DNA from: Acetobacterium wieringae
GTDB lineage: Bacteria > Bacillota > Clostridia > Eubacteriales > Eubacteriaceae
Assembly: GCF_001766835.1 (NCBI RefSeq)
Contig: NZ_LKEU01000018.1
Coordinates: forward strand, 62,001 to 126,000
Reading direction: 5' to 3'
Length of the DNA stretch: 64,000 nucleotides
The number at the start of each line of letters is the position of its first letter. The first letter of the stretch is position 1. The notes beneath the pieces are model-generated. The model did not search any database. It worked only from the letters and a program-made list of their open reading frames with translations, and was not told the origin of the DNA. This document shows, piece after piece, positions 29,041 to 37,892 of this stretch. A program made the position numbers and the translations under genes.

Positions 29041-29068
29041 ATTGTATCAAATTTTTGATGTGATTCAA
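29041..29068 (-). promoter_or_regulatory. Promoter of the alcohol dehydrogenase gene
   Basis: On the minus strand: TTGAAT (29063-29068), 16 bp, TACAAT (29041-29046). Confidence 0.6.
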
Positions 29069-29082
29069 TTGACATAGCTCTC

Positions 29083-29106
29083 TAACTGTCACATAAGTGA
29101 CAGTTA
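29083..29106 (-). promoter_or_regulatory. Operator-like palindrome upstream of the adh promoter
   Basis: Perfect 10-bp arms TAACTGTCAC / GTGACAGTTA are separated by ATAA. It sits directly upstream of the -35 box, a position expected for an activator. A half site, GTGTCAC, follows near 29116. The TetR-type regulator encoded next door is the obvious binder. Confidence 0.65.
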
Positions 29107-29131
29107 ATAAAATGTGTCACTTTTCTGCGGC

Positions 29132-29185
29132 AAAAAAATAATCGTTATCTGATGACAGGGCAGCTGTTATCAAATAACGATTGTC
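29132..29185 (-). terminator. Terminator of the tetR-type gene
   Basis: AATCGTTAT / ATAACGATT, extended by TGAT / ATCA, followed on the minus strand by TTTTTTT. Confidence 0.75.
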
Positions 29186-29200
29186 ATAAAAAATATTAAC

Positions 29201-29749
29201 CTACAAAAACAATAAGTAGTGTCTGAGCTTTTCCGGAATTGCCTCAATCAGTAATTTAGCAAATTCAGCTGGCTCCATGACCATCCCCTCGGTCACCCAT
29301 TTAAAGGTCATATCCATGGATCCCTGACAATACATGTCCAGTAGGAATTGATCATCTTTTTCCAGGGGCTTTCCGGTTTTTTGGACAATCCGATTCGTAT
29401 AATAATCCGTTATCAGCTTTAAATCGTAATCAAAAATCGAATTGCAGTCACTGGATTTAAATGCCGCTGTAAAAAAATCTTTCTCCGCCCGGACAAAGGC
29501 AAATTTACGGGTTAGGCCTTCTTCCAGCGTGAGACTGACCCCCATCTGCTTAATTGATTGTTGCGCCAATTTATCAAAATACCAATTAACTAAGTCATAT
29601 TTATCCTGAAAATAACGATAAAACGTCTGTCTTGTTAATTCACATTGATCAACAATTTCTTTAACGGTTATTTTATCTAAAGGCTTTGTAACCATTAGCG
29701 TTTTAATCCCCTGAGCCAACCGTTCTTTTGTTCGATCATTTGCATCCAT
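29201..29749 (-). CDS. TetR/AcrR family regulator, DhaS-like
   Basis: This 182-residue protein has an N-terminal helix-turn-helix (LDKITVKEIVDQCELTRQTFYRYF) and a short C-terminal domain of the TetR_C_8 kind found in DhaS, an activator of dihydroxyacetone kinase genes. Its gene precedes the Fe-alcohol dehydrogenase on the same strand, with a terminator between them. Together with the palindrome upstream of the adh -35 box, this suggests activation of adh, but that is inference. Confidence 0.85.
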   Translation of the reverse strand: MDANDRTKERLAQGIKTLMVTKPLDKITVKEIVDQCELTRQTFYRYFQDKYDLVNWYFDKLAQQSIKQMGVSLTLEEGLTRKFAFVRAEKDFFTAAFKSSDCNSIFDYDLKLITDYYTNRIVQKTGKPLEKDDQFLLDMYCQGSMDMTFKWVTEGMVMEPAEFAKLLIEAIPEKLRHYLLFL

Positions 29750-30036
29750 TGATAACCCTCTTAACTAAATATTTAAATTTTTTACAAATTTATCACCAGT
29801 TTCTCTTATTAATCTTATCGGCCTCGGTAATCGATGTCAATGAAATATTTTATCAACTCACCTAAAATAATCTCGGTTACGCTCTTTTAGATGGGCCACA
29901 TAAAAAGAACTCCTTTTATTGACCGTTTCGCGATGCGTCGATCAGTAATCGGAGTTCATTTTTAACAACCAATAAACGCAACTAAAACCAATGGTTTTCG
30001 TCTACTGTACTGCTTTTTTGTGAATAGTGTGTGTAT
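29750..30036. other. Intergenic region with a minus-strand terminator
   Basis: No gene seen. GAACTCC (29907-29913) pairs with GGAGTTC (29951-29957), and the minus strand then reads TTTTT: the likely end of the surface-protein transcript. Confidence 0.5.
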
Positions 30037-31302
30037 TTATGCTTTGATTTCTTTTTTGCTGATCAGATAAGCCATACCCATCAGTGCTAATAATCCCATA
30101 GTAGCCATTAATGCATCCTGACCCATGTCTTGAGTACCAGTTTTTGGGTTAGAAGATGATTTCTGGTAACAGAGATATGGTTCCAGATACAAACAGGATG
30201 CGGTCAGATCGACATCACCATAGCAAGGACTGATCCAAACACCTTCGCCGCCATAGATAGCTAACGGATTAACACCACCAGAGGTACAAAGATCCAGAAT
30301 ACCATCTCGGATTACAACCCAGCTAGCTGCATATAATGCAGTTGCTACACCAGTTTCGGTGGTTGATTTAACAGTTGTGTATCCGCCTTTAACGATGGCG
30401 TCATCGCCAGCGCCAATACCCATGCTCTGGCCACTAACTGAATCAGTAATGACATCGACGTCGCCGCCGTTGATTACCAGGTCATTGTCTGCCCAGAGAC
30501 CATAGGCTCCGCCGGTTCCAGTATGGACTGCCGTTGCATCAAGCCATCCGTCATTGATGATTAAATCACCATTGTCAACAAGTATACCATAGGCATTATG
30601 GGTATTGTCACTTGTTAAAGCGGTTAATTCATAATCACCATCATTAAGCACGAGATCGCCGTCCATGACATGAATTGCTGAATATTCGCCGACTGCCGTC
30701 AGTTCGCCAGGTCCGCCCATGGTCAGGTTTCCGACAACTTCAACTGCGCAGCCATCCGGATTCACAACAAGGTTTTCACCTTTGAGGATCATGGCAAAAT
30801 TGCTACCCATATCAGCTGCAACAACCTGTTTGCCAACAAAACCGTTTAAGGTTAAGGCGTTGGTTATTGCATCATAAGAGTAGTCAGTACCAACGGTGTT
30901 CAGGAGTACATCAATAAAGGTTGTTGCATCTCTCCATAAACCGAGTGCTGGAACTGCTTTTACCTCAATGGTTCCTTCATCTGCTGCAGTTTCGATTACT
31001 GGTGCTTCAGCAACGGCTACAACCGGTGCATCAGCAGCTGGGGTTTCAGCAGCTGGCGTTTCCACTGCCGGCGCTGCTGCCACTGGTTCAACCGCCGCTG
31101 GCGTTTCCACTGCAGGCGTTTCTGCTGCTGGCGTTTCTACTGCGGTATTTAGCACCTCATCAACTGGTGCTCCCTCAACTTCCAGAACCACGAGTGTTGG
31201 TTCTTCAACAACTTCTTCTGCGGCAAATGTTGATACCGGTATTAACATTAACACCATCATCACAACCAGCAACAAAGCCATCAATTTCGACATTTTTTTC
31301 AC
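30037..31302 (-). CDS. Secreted surface protein with sorting-type C-terminus
   Basis: Starting at the GTG at 31302 (nine bases after AGGAGG), the 421-residue product has a signal peptide cut near TFA-AEE and an Ala/Pro/Thr/Glu-rich low-complexity stretch (about 30-115). A repeat-rich region follows (about 165-350; NAYGILVDNGDLIINDG, GAYGLWADNDLVINGGD) that resembles a right-handed beta-helix of the Cthe_2159 carbohydrate-binding type. The C-terminus is SNPKTG, a hydrophobic helix and KKEIKA, a layout like a sortase sorting signal. Ligand and role are unknown. Confidence 0.75.
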   Translation of the reverse strand: MKKMSKLMALLLVVMMVLMLIPVSTFAAEEVVEEPTLVVLEVEGAPVDEVLNTAVETPAAETPAVETPAAVEPVAAAPAVETPAAETPAADAPVVAVAEAPVIETAADEGTIEVKAVPALGLWRDATTFIDVLLNTVGTDYSYDAITNALTLNGFVGKQVVAADMGSNFAMILKGENLVVNPDGCAVEVVGNLTMGGPGELTAVGEYSAIHVMDGDLVLNDGDYELTALTSDNTHNAYGILVDNGDLIINDGWLDATAVHTGTGGAYGLWADNDLVINGGDVDVITDSVSGQSMGIGAGDDAIVKGGYTTVKSTTETGVATALYAASWVVIRDGILDLCTSGGVNPLAIYGGEGVWISPCYGDVDLTASCLYLEPYLCYQKSSSNPKTGTQDMGQDALMATMGLLALMGMAYLISKKEIKA

Positions 31303-31520
31303 TTCACTATTCCTCCTTTCAATGGAATTGTTTTCTGTGTACATCACACCCCAACTGGTGTGAAATTACACAGTTATCACTACGATATTGTTTTTACCCT
31401 CTTTTATCATAAATAACAAAAATATTTAAAAAAAATAAATTATTTGAAATCTTTTTTTGTTAGCCGTTGGCATTCAAGTCCAGCATTTCACCAAAGTCTT
31501 TTTTTTTTGACTTAGTTTTG

Positions 31521-32687
31521 TTAATTCAAGCTGCTGGCAAACGGTACAACGGTGGCTCCCGGGGCCGCCGAACCACTTGGCACAACGATGATCTGAATGC
31601 CTTCCAACCGCAGTGCCATCCCTTCGGTACCGGCACTGGCACCGTTTTTAGCCCAGTCCAACCAGCCATAATTCTGGGCATGGACACGATAATAAACATC
31701 ATATTTACCCACATCGACACCATCGAGCTCAATCCGGATTCCTTCCAGACGCAGACTAAGACCGGTTGTTCCACTAAGGTCACCGTTGCTGACCATTGGT
31801 TGCCAACCGATATTCTGAACATGGGTCTGATACTGAATGGCCACATTGACTTCGCTGTTATCCACCAGAATTTTGATTCCTTCCAGGCGCAGGCCCTGGC
31901 CAACCGTCCCACTGATTTCACCATTTTTTTTGGCACTCTGCCAGCCGACATTCTGAACATGCGTGGAATAGTACACATCCACATAGGAAGCAGGCAGGCT
32001 GATAAAGGGTCGCATATTTGCATACGCATAAGATTCTGCGGTCGATCCGGCATAACCGTAGATGGTAAGATGGGGAATGGTTCCGAACACCTGTCCATCA
32101 AAAGTCAGGGTACTGTTAAAAATAGTAATTTTAGTCAGGGCATTGCAATTGGCAAAGGCCGCATAACCAATGGTCGTAACGGAACTGGGGATAATGATGC
32201 TGTTCAGCGTCTGGGCACCCCAGAACGAACCATTTCCGATGGTTGTTAAACCGTTTCCTAAAAAGACCGAATCCAGATTGGGACAATTGTAAAACGAACG
32301 CATCCCCAAACTTGTCACACTGTTTGGCAGGTTCACACCCGTTATGCTGGTGTTTCCGTTAAATACATCGCTGCCTATTTCCAGCACACTTTTGCCATCA
32401 AGTGTAGCTGGGATATCGACATTACCACCGCTTCCCGTATAGGCAACAATCCTGATCCCCCCGACGATCGTATCATACCAGTAATCCCCGGCATGAATGC
32501 TGTTAAGCGAAATTTCTGACCGTTGTGTTTCTTCATTTAAGCTCTGGTTTTCATCACTGGCTTCCAAATCAAGGTTTTTGATTAATTCAGTATCGTGATT
32601 CTGTTCTTTAGCCATAATACCGATTGGAAACACACAGATACCAGCAATGATCAGCCCACAAAAAACTTGTTTTACTAACCCGTTCAT
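31521..32687 (-). CDS. Secreted BspA-type leucine-rich-repeat protein with ChW repeats
   Basis: This 388-residue protein has an N-terminal signal peptide, four or five BspA/LRR_5 repeats (about 90-210; NLPNSVTSLGMRSFYNC, IIPSSVTTIGYAAFANC) and three clostridial hydrophobic-W (ChW) repeats (about 235-375; THVQNVGW, THVQNIGW, VHAQNYGW, each followed by G-x-RLEGI). Both domain types occur on clostridial surface proteins and mediate adhesion. AAGGAGG precedes the ATG. The ChW repeats are of the same kind as those in the alkaline phosphatase at 37887, so both may bind the same wall component. Confidence 0.88.
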   Translation of the reverse strand: MNGLVKQVFCGLIIAGICVFPIGIMAKEQNHDTELIKNLDLEASDENQSLNEETQRSEISLNSIHAGDYWYDTIVGGIRIVAYTGSGGNVDIPATLDGKSVLEIGSDVFNGNTSITGVNLPNSVTSLGMRSFYNCPNLDSVFLGNGLTTIGNGSFWGAQTLNSIIIPSSVTTIGYAAFANCNALTKITIFNSTLTFDGQVFGTIPHLTIYGYAGSTAESYAYANMRPFISLPASYVDVYYSTHVQNVGWQSAKKNGEISGTVGQGLRLEGIKILVDNSEVNVAIQYQTHVQNIGWQPMVSNGDLSGTTGLSLRLEGIRIELDGVDVGKYDVYYRVHAQNYGWLDWAKNGASAGTEGMALRLEGIQIIVVPSGSAAPGATVVPFASSLN

Positions 32688-32722
32688 TTTTGGCCTCCTT
32701 TTTTAAAAATACGCATTCGTGC

Positions 32723-32760
32723 TTGCGAAACTAAAAACACCGCTTACGGTACTTTCGCAA
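32723..32760 (-). repeat. Nested inverted repeat upstream of the LRR/ChW gene
   Basis: TTGCGAAA / TTTCGCAA arms (8 bp) enclose a second small stem, ACCG / CGGT. It starts 36 bp before the gene. A leader hairpin or a small repetitive palindrome is possible. Confidence 0.4.
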
Positions 32761-32906
32761 TTGTCTAAACTAATTCTTTACCATGTTCTTCAAAGAACTA
32801 ATCTGATCGCGATCTGTTCATCGTCTTCTGTAAAACCTTTGCTTATATGATCATCTTACCCTGAACTCATGGATTTAAACGATGGGTGTCGTTTTACTGA
32901 TGCCAT

Positions 32907-32944
32907 AAAAAAAGATCCGCTACCAGGTAACGCATCTTTTTTTG
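32907..32944 (-). terminator. Terminator of the cls-nitrilase operon
   Basis: AAAGAT / ATCTTT with inner TACC / GGTA pairing, flanked by A7 and T7, so functional on either strand. Confidence 0.8.
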
Positions 32945-32969
32945 GTATAATATCACTATCCAAGCTTTC

Positions 32970-33752
32970 TTAATACAATTCAGGTCTCCGATCTTTAAAA
33001 ACGGTCATGCTCTTTCTGGTTTGATCCAGTTCAGCCACGTCCACATCGGCGATAATCAATTTTTCTTCCGGATCAGCTCCAGCATCTGCCAGTAGCTTGC
33101 CCAGAGGATCAATGATCATCGAGTTGCCAGCGTTTTGTTGATCCTTTACTGCCGCACCACAGCCATTAACGGCGACCACAAAAAACTGGTTTTCGATAGC
33201 CCGGGCCTGATTCAGAACCCGCCAATGACGAACCCGGGGTAAGGGCCATTCAGCCGGGACAAAAAGCACCTTTGTACCAGCCAGCGCCTGTTTTCTGGCC
33301 CATTCGGGGAAACGGATCTCATAACAGATGATGATCCCGCAGGGAATGCCGTCAAGGTCAAAGGTAACCAACTGCTGGCCCGCCCCGAAACGCTTGTCTT
33401 CACCGGCATAACTAAACAGGTGGGCCTTGTCATAATCGGCAATAATTACTCCTTGCCGATTAACCACGTAGCCGGTATTATAAAAATAACTGCCTTTTTT
33501 CGTGGCCACCGAACCTCCGACAATGTTAATATGCAGTTCCTCGGCCAATTGGCTCAGAAACGCTTTCGCCCGTTGCCCATCCGCCAACCGCTCATCCAGA
33601 TCATCGGTAATAAACCCGCCACTCCACATTTCCGGCAACACCGCTACATCTGCCCCAGCGGCTGCAGCCTGGCGGATTAAGCCCTCGGCATTACGATAAT
33701 TAACGTCAATCTGTCTTAGGATCACCTGCATTTGAATTGCACATATTTTCAT
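32970..33752 (-). CDS. Carbon-nitrogen hydrolase (nitrilase superfamily)
   Basis: This 260-residue cytoplasmic enzyme has the Glu-Lys-Cys triad: Glu in VLPEMWSGGF near 42, Lys in YDKAHLFSY near 110 and Cys in ICYEIRFPEWAR near 147. Family members hydrolyse amides such as 2-oxoglutaramate (omega-amidase) or carbamoyl compounds; its closeness to omega-amidase/YafV-type sequences is a guess. The ATG at 33752 follows AAGGA; the TTG at 33767 has none. It begins 15 bp after the cardiolipin synthase stop, so they form one operon. Confidence 0.88.
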   Translation of the reverse strand: MKICAIQMQVILRQIDVNYRNAEGLIRQAAAAGADVAVLPEMWSGGFITDDLDERLADGQRAKAFLSQLAEELHINIVGGSVATKKGSYFYNTGYVVNRQGVIIADYDKAHLFSYAGEDKRFGAGQQLVTFDLDGIPCGIIICYEIRFPEWARKQALAGTKVLFVPAEWPLPRVRHWRVLNQARAIENQFFVVAVNGCGAAVKDQQNAGNSMIIDPLGKLLADAGADPEEKLIIADVDVAELDQTRKSMTVFKDRRPELY

Positions 33753-33767
33753 TTCATATCCTTTCAA

Positions 33768-35294
33768 TTACATCAATGGTGCCATAATTCTTAAAACTGC
33801 CTGCCCCACTTTTGTTAAAAATGCGGTTTGCTCCCAATCCGAATAATGCACTTCCCGACTCGCTTTGATACAATCCAGCAAGTCAGCCTTGATCTCCTGC
33901 ACCGTTTGCGAGCCGTAAACCCAGGTACCGCATTCGTAATTCCAGGTCAGGCTGCGGTAATCCATATTGATGGAGCCAACAATCGCAACCTGATCGTCGG
34001 TGACCAGTACCTTGCCGTGAATAAAGCCCGGGGTGTATTCATAAATCCGCACCCCTTCCGCCAGCAGCTCGCCGTAAAATGCCCGGGTGGTGGCATAAAC
34101 CAGCTTTTTATCGGGAATACCCGGGGTGATAATTCGCACATCCACTCCGCTACGGGCTGCCAGTAAAATACAATTCGTCAGATCCGTATCCAGAATCAGA
34201 TAAGGAGTGGTCAGATAGAGATACTCTTTAGCGTTGGCAAAAATAGTCATATAGGTGTTGGCCGCTGGATTTCGGGGGTTCATCGGCCCATCACAAAACG
34301 GCATTACCAATTCATCGTCTGTCTCCGGAGCGACTGTCGCCTTGAAGTCATCGAGTTGCGAAACCGCCCCGGTGGAATAGTCCCACATATTAATAAACAT
34401 GGTGGTGAGGCTAAAAACCGCCGCCCCTTCGAGCCGAATGGCCATATCCTTCCAATGGCCGAAACGCACCTTTTGATTGATGTATTCATCACCGATATTA
34501 ATGCCACCGGTGATGGCCACCCGGCCATCAACTATGGTCATCTTGCGGTGATCCCGAAAGCTGATAAACTTAAACAGTGATGGCGAAAAAGGGTTATACG
34601 GAATACTCTTTATCCCGTGTGCCGCACAGCTTTGATAAAAATCTTTGGGCAGGGTCGACAGACTTCCCATCTCGTCCACCAACATCCGGATTTCTACCCC
34701 GGCCGCCGCTCTTTCATAGAGGGCGGCCATCAGTTCATCGTACATTTTACCACCGGTAACAATAAAATATTCCAGAAAAATAAATTTTTCAGCCGTTTTA
34801 ATGGCTTCCAGGTTCGCCCGATGCATGTCCTCGCCCAGCTTCAAATAGGTCGTTCGGGTATTTTGCCAAACCGGCAGATCACTCAGCCGATGAACCAGCT
34901 CCACCTGTTTTCTGATGCTCTTGTCATCAATCGATTCCAACACAGCCTGGTTCTGTTCCAATCTTAAAAAGGTACGCTGATTCACTTCATCCCAGCGTTT
35001 TTTTGATTTTTTGGGAACCCGCTGCCGTCCCCAGATAAAATAAATAACAATCCCAACGGCTGGAAATGCCAACACAAAAATGATCCATGAAATTTTATAG
35101 GCGGCCGTCTTTTTGCGATAGACAATATTAAGCACCACAAAAACAGCCACCCCTTCAATGATCCAATAGGCAACCACTGCATCTTCAGAAAACTGCAGGA
35201 TAACCAATCCGATGATTCCTAATTGCAAAGCAATTAAAACCACATTGACGATCAACCTGAACCTGTTTTGATAATGGTTCGACGAACTTCTCAT
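33768..35294 (-). CDS. cls: Cardiolipin synthase
   Basis: This 508-residue membrane protein has two N-terminal transmembrane helices (about 12-65) and two phospholipase-D HKD motifs: HRKMTIVDGR near 235 and HGKVLVTDDQ near 417. It joins two phosphatidylglycerol molecules into cardiolipin and glycerol. Length fits the Cls family. The start at 35294 follows GAGAGAGG; an earlier in-frame ATG at 35315 does not have a site. It is the first gene of an operon with the nitrilase. Confidence 0.93.
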   Translation of the reverse strand: MRSSSNHYQNRFRLIVNVVLIALQLGIIGLVILQFSEDAVVAYWIIEGVAVFVVLNIVYRKKTAAYKISWIIFVLAFPAVGIVIYFIWGRQRVPKKSKKRWDEVNQRTFLRLEQNQAVLESIDDKSIRKQVELVHRLSDLPVWQNTRTTYLKLGEDMHRANLEAIKTAEKFIFLEYFIVTGGKMYDELMAALYERAAAGVEIRMLVDEMGSLSTLPKDFYQSCAAHGIKSIPYNPFSPSLFKFISFRDHRKMTIVDGRVAITGGINIGDEYINQKVRFGHWKDMAIRLEGAAVFSLTTMFINMWDYSTGAVSQLDDFKATVAPETDDELVMPFCDGPMNPRNPAANTYMTIFANAKEYLYLTTPYLILDTDLTNCILLAARSGVDVRIITPGIPDKKLVYATTRAFYGELLAEGVRIYEYTPGFIHGKVLVTDDQVAIVGSINMDYRSLTWNYECGTWVYGSQTVQEIKADLLDCIKASREVHYSDWEQTAFLTKVGQAVLRIMAPLM

Positions 35295-35735
35295 TGCAAC
35301 CTCTCTCCCACTCATTTCATAAAAAATCGGATCTCCCCGATTTCGCTGACTACTTTTTTTGTATTTTTATGCTTTTTTAATTATATGCTATGTTTAAGTC
35401 AGACACAACCAGCTAACGGCGTTTTTAGCGGATTAACAAAACCTATTGACTAAGCAGCTTTTGTCAGTAGCTCTGCCTTACTTGTCTCACTTACATATTT
35501 TGAATTTATTTAATAATCGCAGTCACCATCAATCGATCTTTTTTAACCGAGAAGCTTTTACTTGCTGACCAGTTCACATATTTTTTAGGTATTGCATCAT
35601 TTTATTATGATATCAGGACAACTATCGTTTATGAAAACGATATTATAGTAAATTTATTTATTATTACAAATGTGTTGACAAAACCGTATTTGAATATTAA
35701 ACTTGTTTATAATTCAACCATTAAGGAGGACAAGC
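35295..35735. other. Divergent intergenic region between cls and the third URO-D gene
   Basis: No gene seen. It holds an inverted repeat ATCGTTT / AAACGAT (35624-35641, 4-nt spacer) and a TTGACA at about 35674 without a well-spaced -10 box. Promoters for both flanking genes should be here. Confidence 0.4.
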
Positions 35736-36752
35736 ATGACAGCTCATTTAACTCAGAAGGAAAATTTTTTGCGGGTAGCCCGGGGCGAAATGCCGGAATA
35801 TGTGCCGGTTTCATCTTATTTCGGTCCTAATGCACCGCTTCTTACCATGGCCGACCCCTGTATTTTAGGCAGTTTTCGGGGGCCTGGGGGCGGTGTCGAC
35901 CCTTGGGGCGTCACCTTTGTAACCGGTGAAGAAATTAATTTTGCCGCCCTGCCAAAACCCAATGACTTTATTTTGACCGATGTGACTAAATGGCGGGATG
36001 TGATCAAAGCTCCGGACTATACCGGCTTTGACTGGGAAGCAGCAGCCCGGGATGACCGTAAAAAATACGTTCAGGATCCTGACCAAACAGCCTTTGTTCT
36101 CAGTGGATTTGCTGACTTATTTCAGCAGTTCATCGGGTTTATGGGCTTTACTGAGGGGCTTTGCGCCATCTATGAAGAACAGGAAGAAGTTGAAGAGCTG
36201 CTTGACTACATGCTGGAACACTCCCTCTATATCACCAAAAATCTGCTTCACTTTTATAAACCGGAAGGCTATTACCTGCTCGATGATACCGCTTCAAAAC
36301 TCAACCCCTTTATTTCGCCCAAATTATTTGAAGAGATCTTTGTACCCCGTTATAAAAAATGTCTGGATCTGGTCAGAGACGAAAATATTCCAATTTTTTA
36401 CCATAATTGCGGTCGCTGCGAAGATTTGATCCCCTCAATGGTGGACATCGGGGTCAACGTTTGGGATCCGGCTCAGGTTGAAAATGATCTGGTGGGAGTA
36501 AAACAAAAATATGGCGCCAAGCTGGCAATCAACGGCGGTTTTGAATTTAGAATGCCCAGCACCTGGCCAGTGGTCGATGAAGAAGAAGTCCGGGAAGCGG
36601 TTCGAAACACCTTTGATCGACTTGCACCCAACGGCGGTTTTATCTTCAATGGGATGCTGACCTCGCTGGATTATTTTGACCCCAAGGTTCAGGAAGTCAA
36701 CGGCTGGATCGTCGATGAAGCAAATCGTCTGAGCAAAACAGTTTACAATTAA
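35736..36752 (+). CDS. URO-D family methyltransferase 3
   Basis: This 338-residue uroporphyrinogen-decarboxylase-like protein is only distantly related to the two paralogues in the corrinoid cassettes. Unlike them it keeps the HxCG zinc-type motif (FYHNCGRCEDL near residue 228). The N-terminal GPNAPLLTMADP and LDDTASKLNPFISPKLFEE are family segments. No corrinoid gene is adjacent; a CobW GTPase and a His-rich protein follow. AAGGAGG precedes the ATG at 35736. Substrate unknown; haem synthesis is unlikely because the protein does not look like HemE. Confidence 0.82.
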   Translation: MTAHLTQKENFLRVARGEMPEYVPVSSYFGPNAPLLTMADPCILGSFRGPGGGVDPWGVTFVTGEEINFAALPKPNDFILTDVTKWRDVIKAPDYTGFDWEAAARDDRKKYVQDPDQTAFVLSGFADLFQQFIGFMGFTEGLCAIYEEQEEVEELLDYMLEHSLYITKNLLHFYKPEGYYLLDDTASKLNPFISPKLFEEIFVPRYKKCLDLVRDENIPIFYHNCGRCEDLIPSMVDIGVNVWDPAQVENDLVGVKQKYGAKLAINGGFEFRMPSTWPVVDEEEVREAVRNTFDRLAPNGGFIFNGMLTSLDYFDPKVQEVNGWIVDEANRLSKTVYN

Positions 36753-36753
36753 T

Positions 36754-37377
36754 ATGAACATTATTATCTTAGGGGGATTTCTGGGTTCCGGAAAAACCAG
36801 CGTTTTATTGCAGCTTGCCGGCCATCTGATCGGGAATCAGCCTTCCAATACGACCCGGGTGGTCATTCTGGAAAATGAAATCGGTGAGGTCAGTGTTGAT
36901 GACAGCTTACTCAAAAAAAACGGCTACCAGGTAACCAATCTATTTTCCGGCTGCGTCTGCTGTACCATGTCCGGAGAACTGATTCTGAATCTGCATCGGA
37001 TCAGAACCGATTTCAATCCCGAGCTGATAATCATGGAAACGACTGGCGTGGCCTTTCCCGATAACATCCGCCAGACCATCAACCAGTCGCTGCCAGAACT
37101 TACGGTTCAGGTCACCTGTATCACCGATGCCAAACGCTGGTTACGGCTGCTGCAGCCTATGGAGATGCTCCTGGAAGGGCAACTGGAAGCTGCTGATGTG
37201 ATTCTGATCAATAAGATCGATCTGGTCGACGACCAGACCTTGTCCGAAGTGGAGACTTCCATCCGATCCTTTAACGACCACGCCAAATGCTTCAGAATCA
37301 GCGCCGCCCAGCCGATTGACCCGGTCATTTGGGGAACCATCTTGAATACCGAACAGGAGGCACCAATCAATGAATAG
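36754..37377 (+). CDS. CobW-type G3E GTPase (short form)
   Basis: This 207-residue protein has a P-loop GGFLGSGKTS at residues 6-15, the metal-binding signature GCVCCTM near 68, and NKIDLVD near 151. G3E GTPases insert or deliver metals to target proteins. It lacks the C-terminal CobW_C domain of longer members. It begins one base after the URO-D stop and has no ribosome binding site of its own, so it is probably translationally coupled. This suggests it loads metal into, or reactivates, the methyltransferase system. Confidence 0.85.
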   Translation: MNIIILGGFLGSGKTSVLLQLAGHLIGNQPSNTTRVVILENEIGEVSVDDSLLKKNGYQVTNLFSGCVCCTMSGELILNLHRIRTDFNPELIIMETTGVAFPDNIRQTINQSLPELTVQVTCITDAKRWLRLLQPMEMLLEGQLEAADVILINKIDLVDDQTLSEVETSIRSFNDHAKCFRISAAQPIDPVIWGTILNTEQEAPINE

Positions 37378-37816
37378 CCAACAACCTCACCATCGTCATG
37401 ACGAAAATTGTGGTTGTCATGGTGACCATCACCACGCTGCGCCCGCCCATCAACCTGAGCGCCATCAACACAACCCTCAAGCGATTACGGTAAAAACCCA
37501 TGATGCCAGCCTGGTTGGCTCATATCGCTTAACGATTGAGCTAAGCTTTGAAGAAGCAGTAACCACCCTGGATGCGGCGCTTAAAAAAATCGCCGCCCAA
37601 ATTACTGAACGGGGGGGGATCATCGGCCATATCAAGGCCAATCTGACTGCCGAAGGTCAAAGCTGTATGATTTCCCTCACCGAAGAAAAACCCGATTGGC
37701 ATTACAACGACAGCCGTCGCTGTCAGGTAGAAGGAGTGGCGATTGTCTTCGGTATCTTACCTGAGCAGTTGACTGCGATTCTTAACACCGTTCTGGGCCC
37801 TTACCGCTTGGCCTAA
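37370..37816 (+). CDS. Histidine-rich putative metal-binding protein
   Basis: This 148-residue protein starts with a His-rich tail (HHRHDENCGCHGDHHH and RHQHNPQ within residues 4-40) that should bind zinc, nickel or cobalt. A compact alpha/beta domain of about 90 residues follows that I do not recognise. The gene overlaps the GTPase gene by 8 bp and has its own site (AGGAGGCACC). His-rich tails are common on G3E GTPases and their partners, so this may be the metal-storage half of a split chaperone. Confidence 0.75.
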   Translation: MNSQQPHHRHDENCGCHGDHHHAAPAHQPERHQHNPQAITVKTHDASLVGSYRLTIELSFEEAVTTLDAALKKIAAQITERGGIIGHIKANLTAEGQSCMISLTEEKPDWHYNDSRRCQVEGVAIVFGILPEQLTAILNTVLGPYRLA

Positions 37817-37837
37817 TGCCGTATCTAAACGAACTTG

Positions 37838-37892
37838 AAAAATACCTGTTACCGCATTATTGTATGCTGCGTAACAGGTATTTTTGTTATTT
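37838..37892. terminator. Bidirectional terminator between convergent genes
   Basis: A perfect 15-bp stem (AAAAATACCTGTTAC and its complement) with an 18-nt loop. The T-run on both sides serves the plus-strand operon and the minus-strand alkaline phosphatase. Confidence 0.88.

Noticed and set aside
30896..31412. Two long open frames opposite the Ala/Pro-rich surface-protein region
   Set aside because: They are low-complexity mirror frames of the repeat-coded region, without ribosome binding sites.
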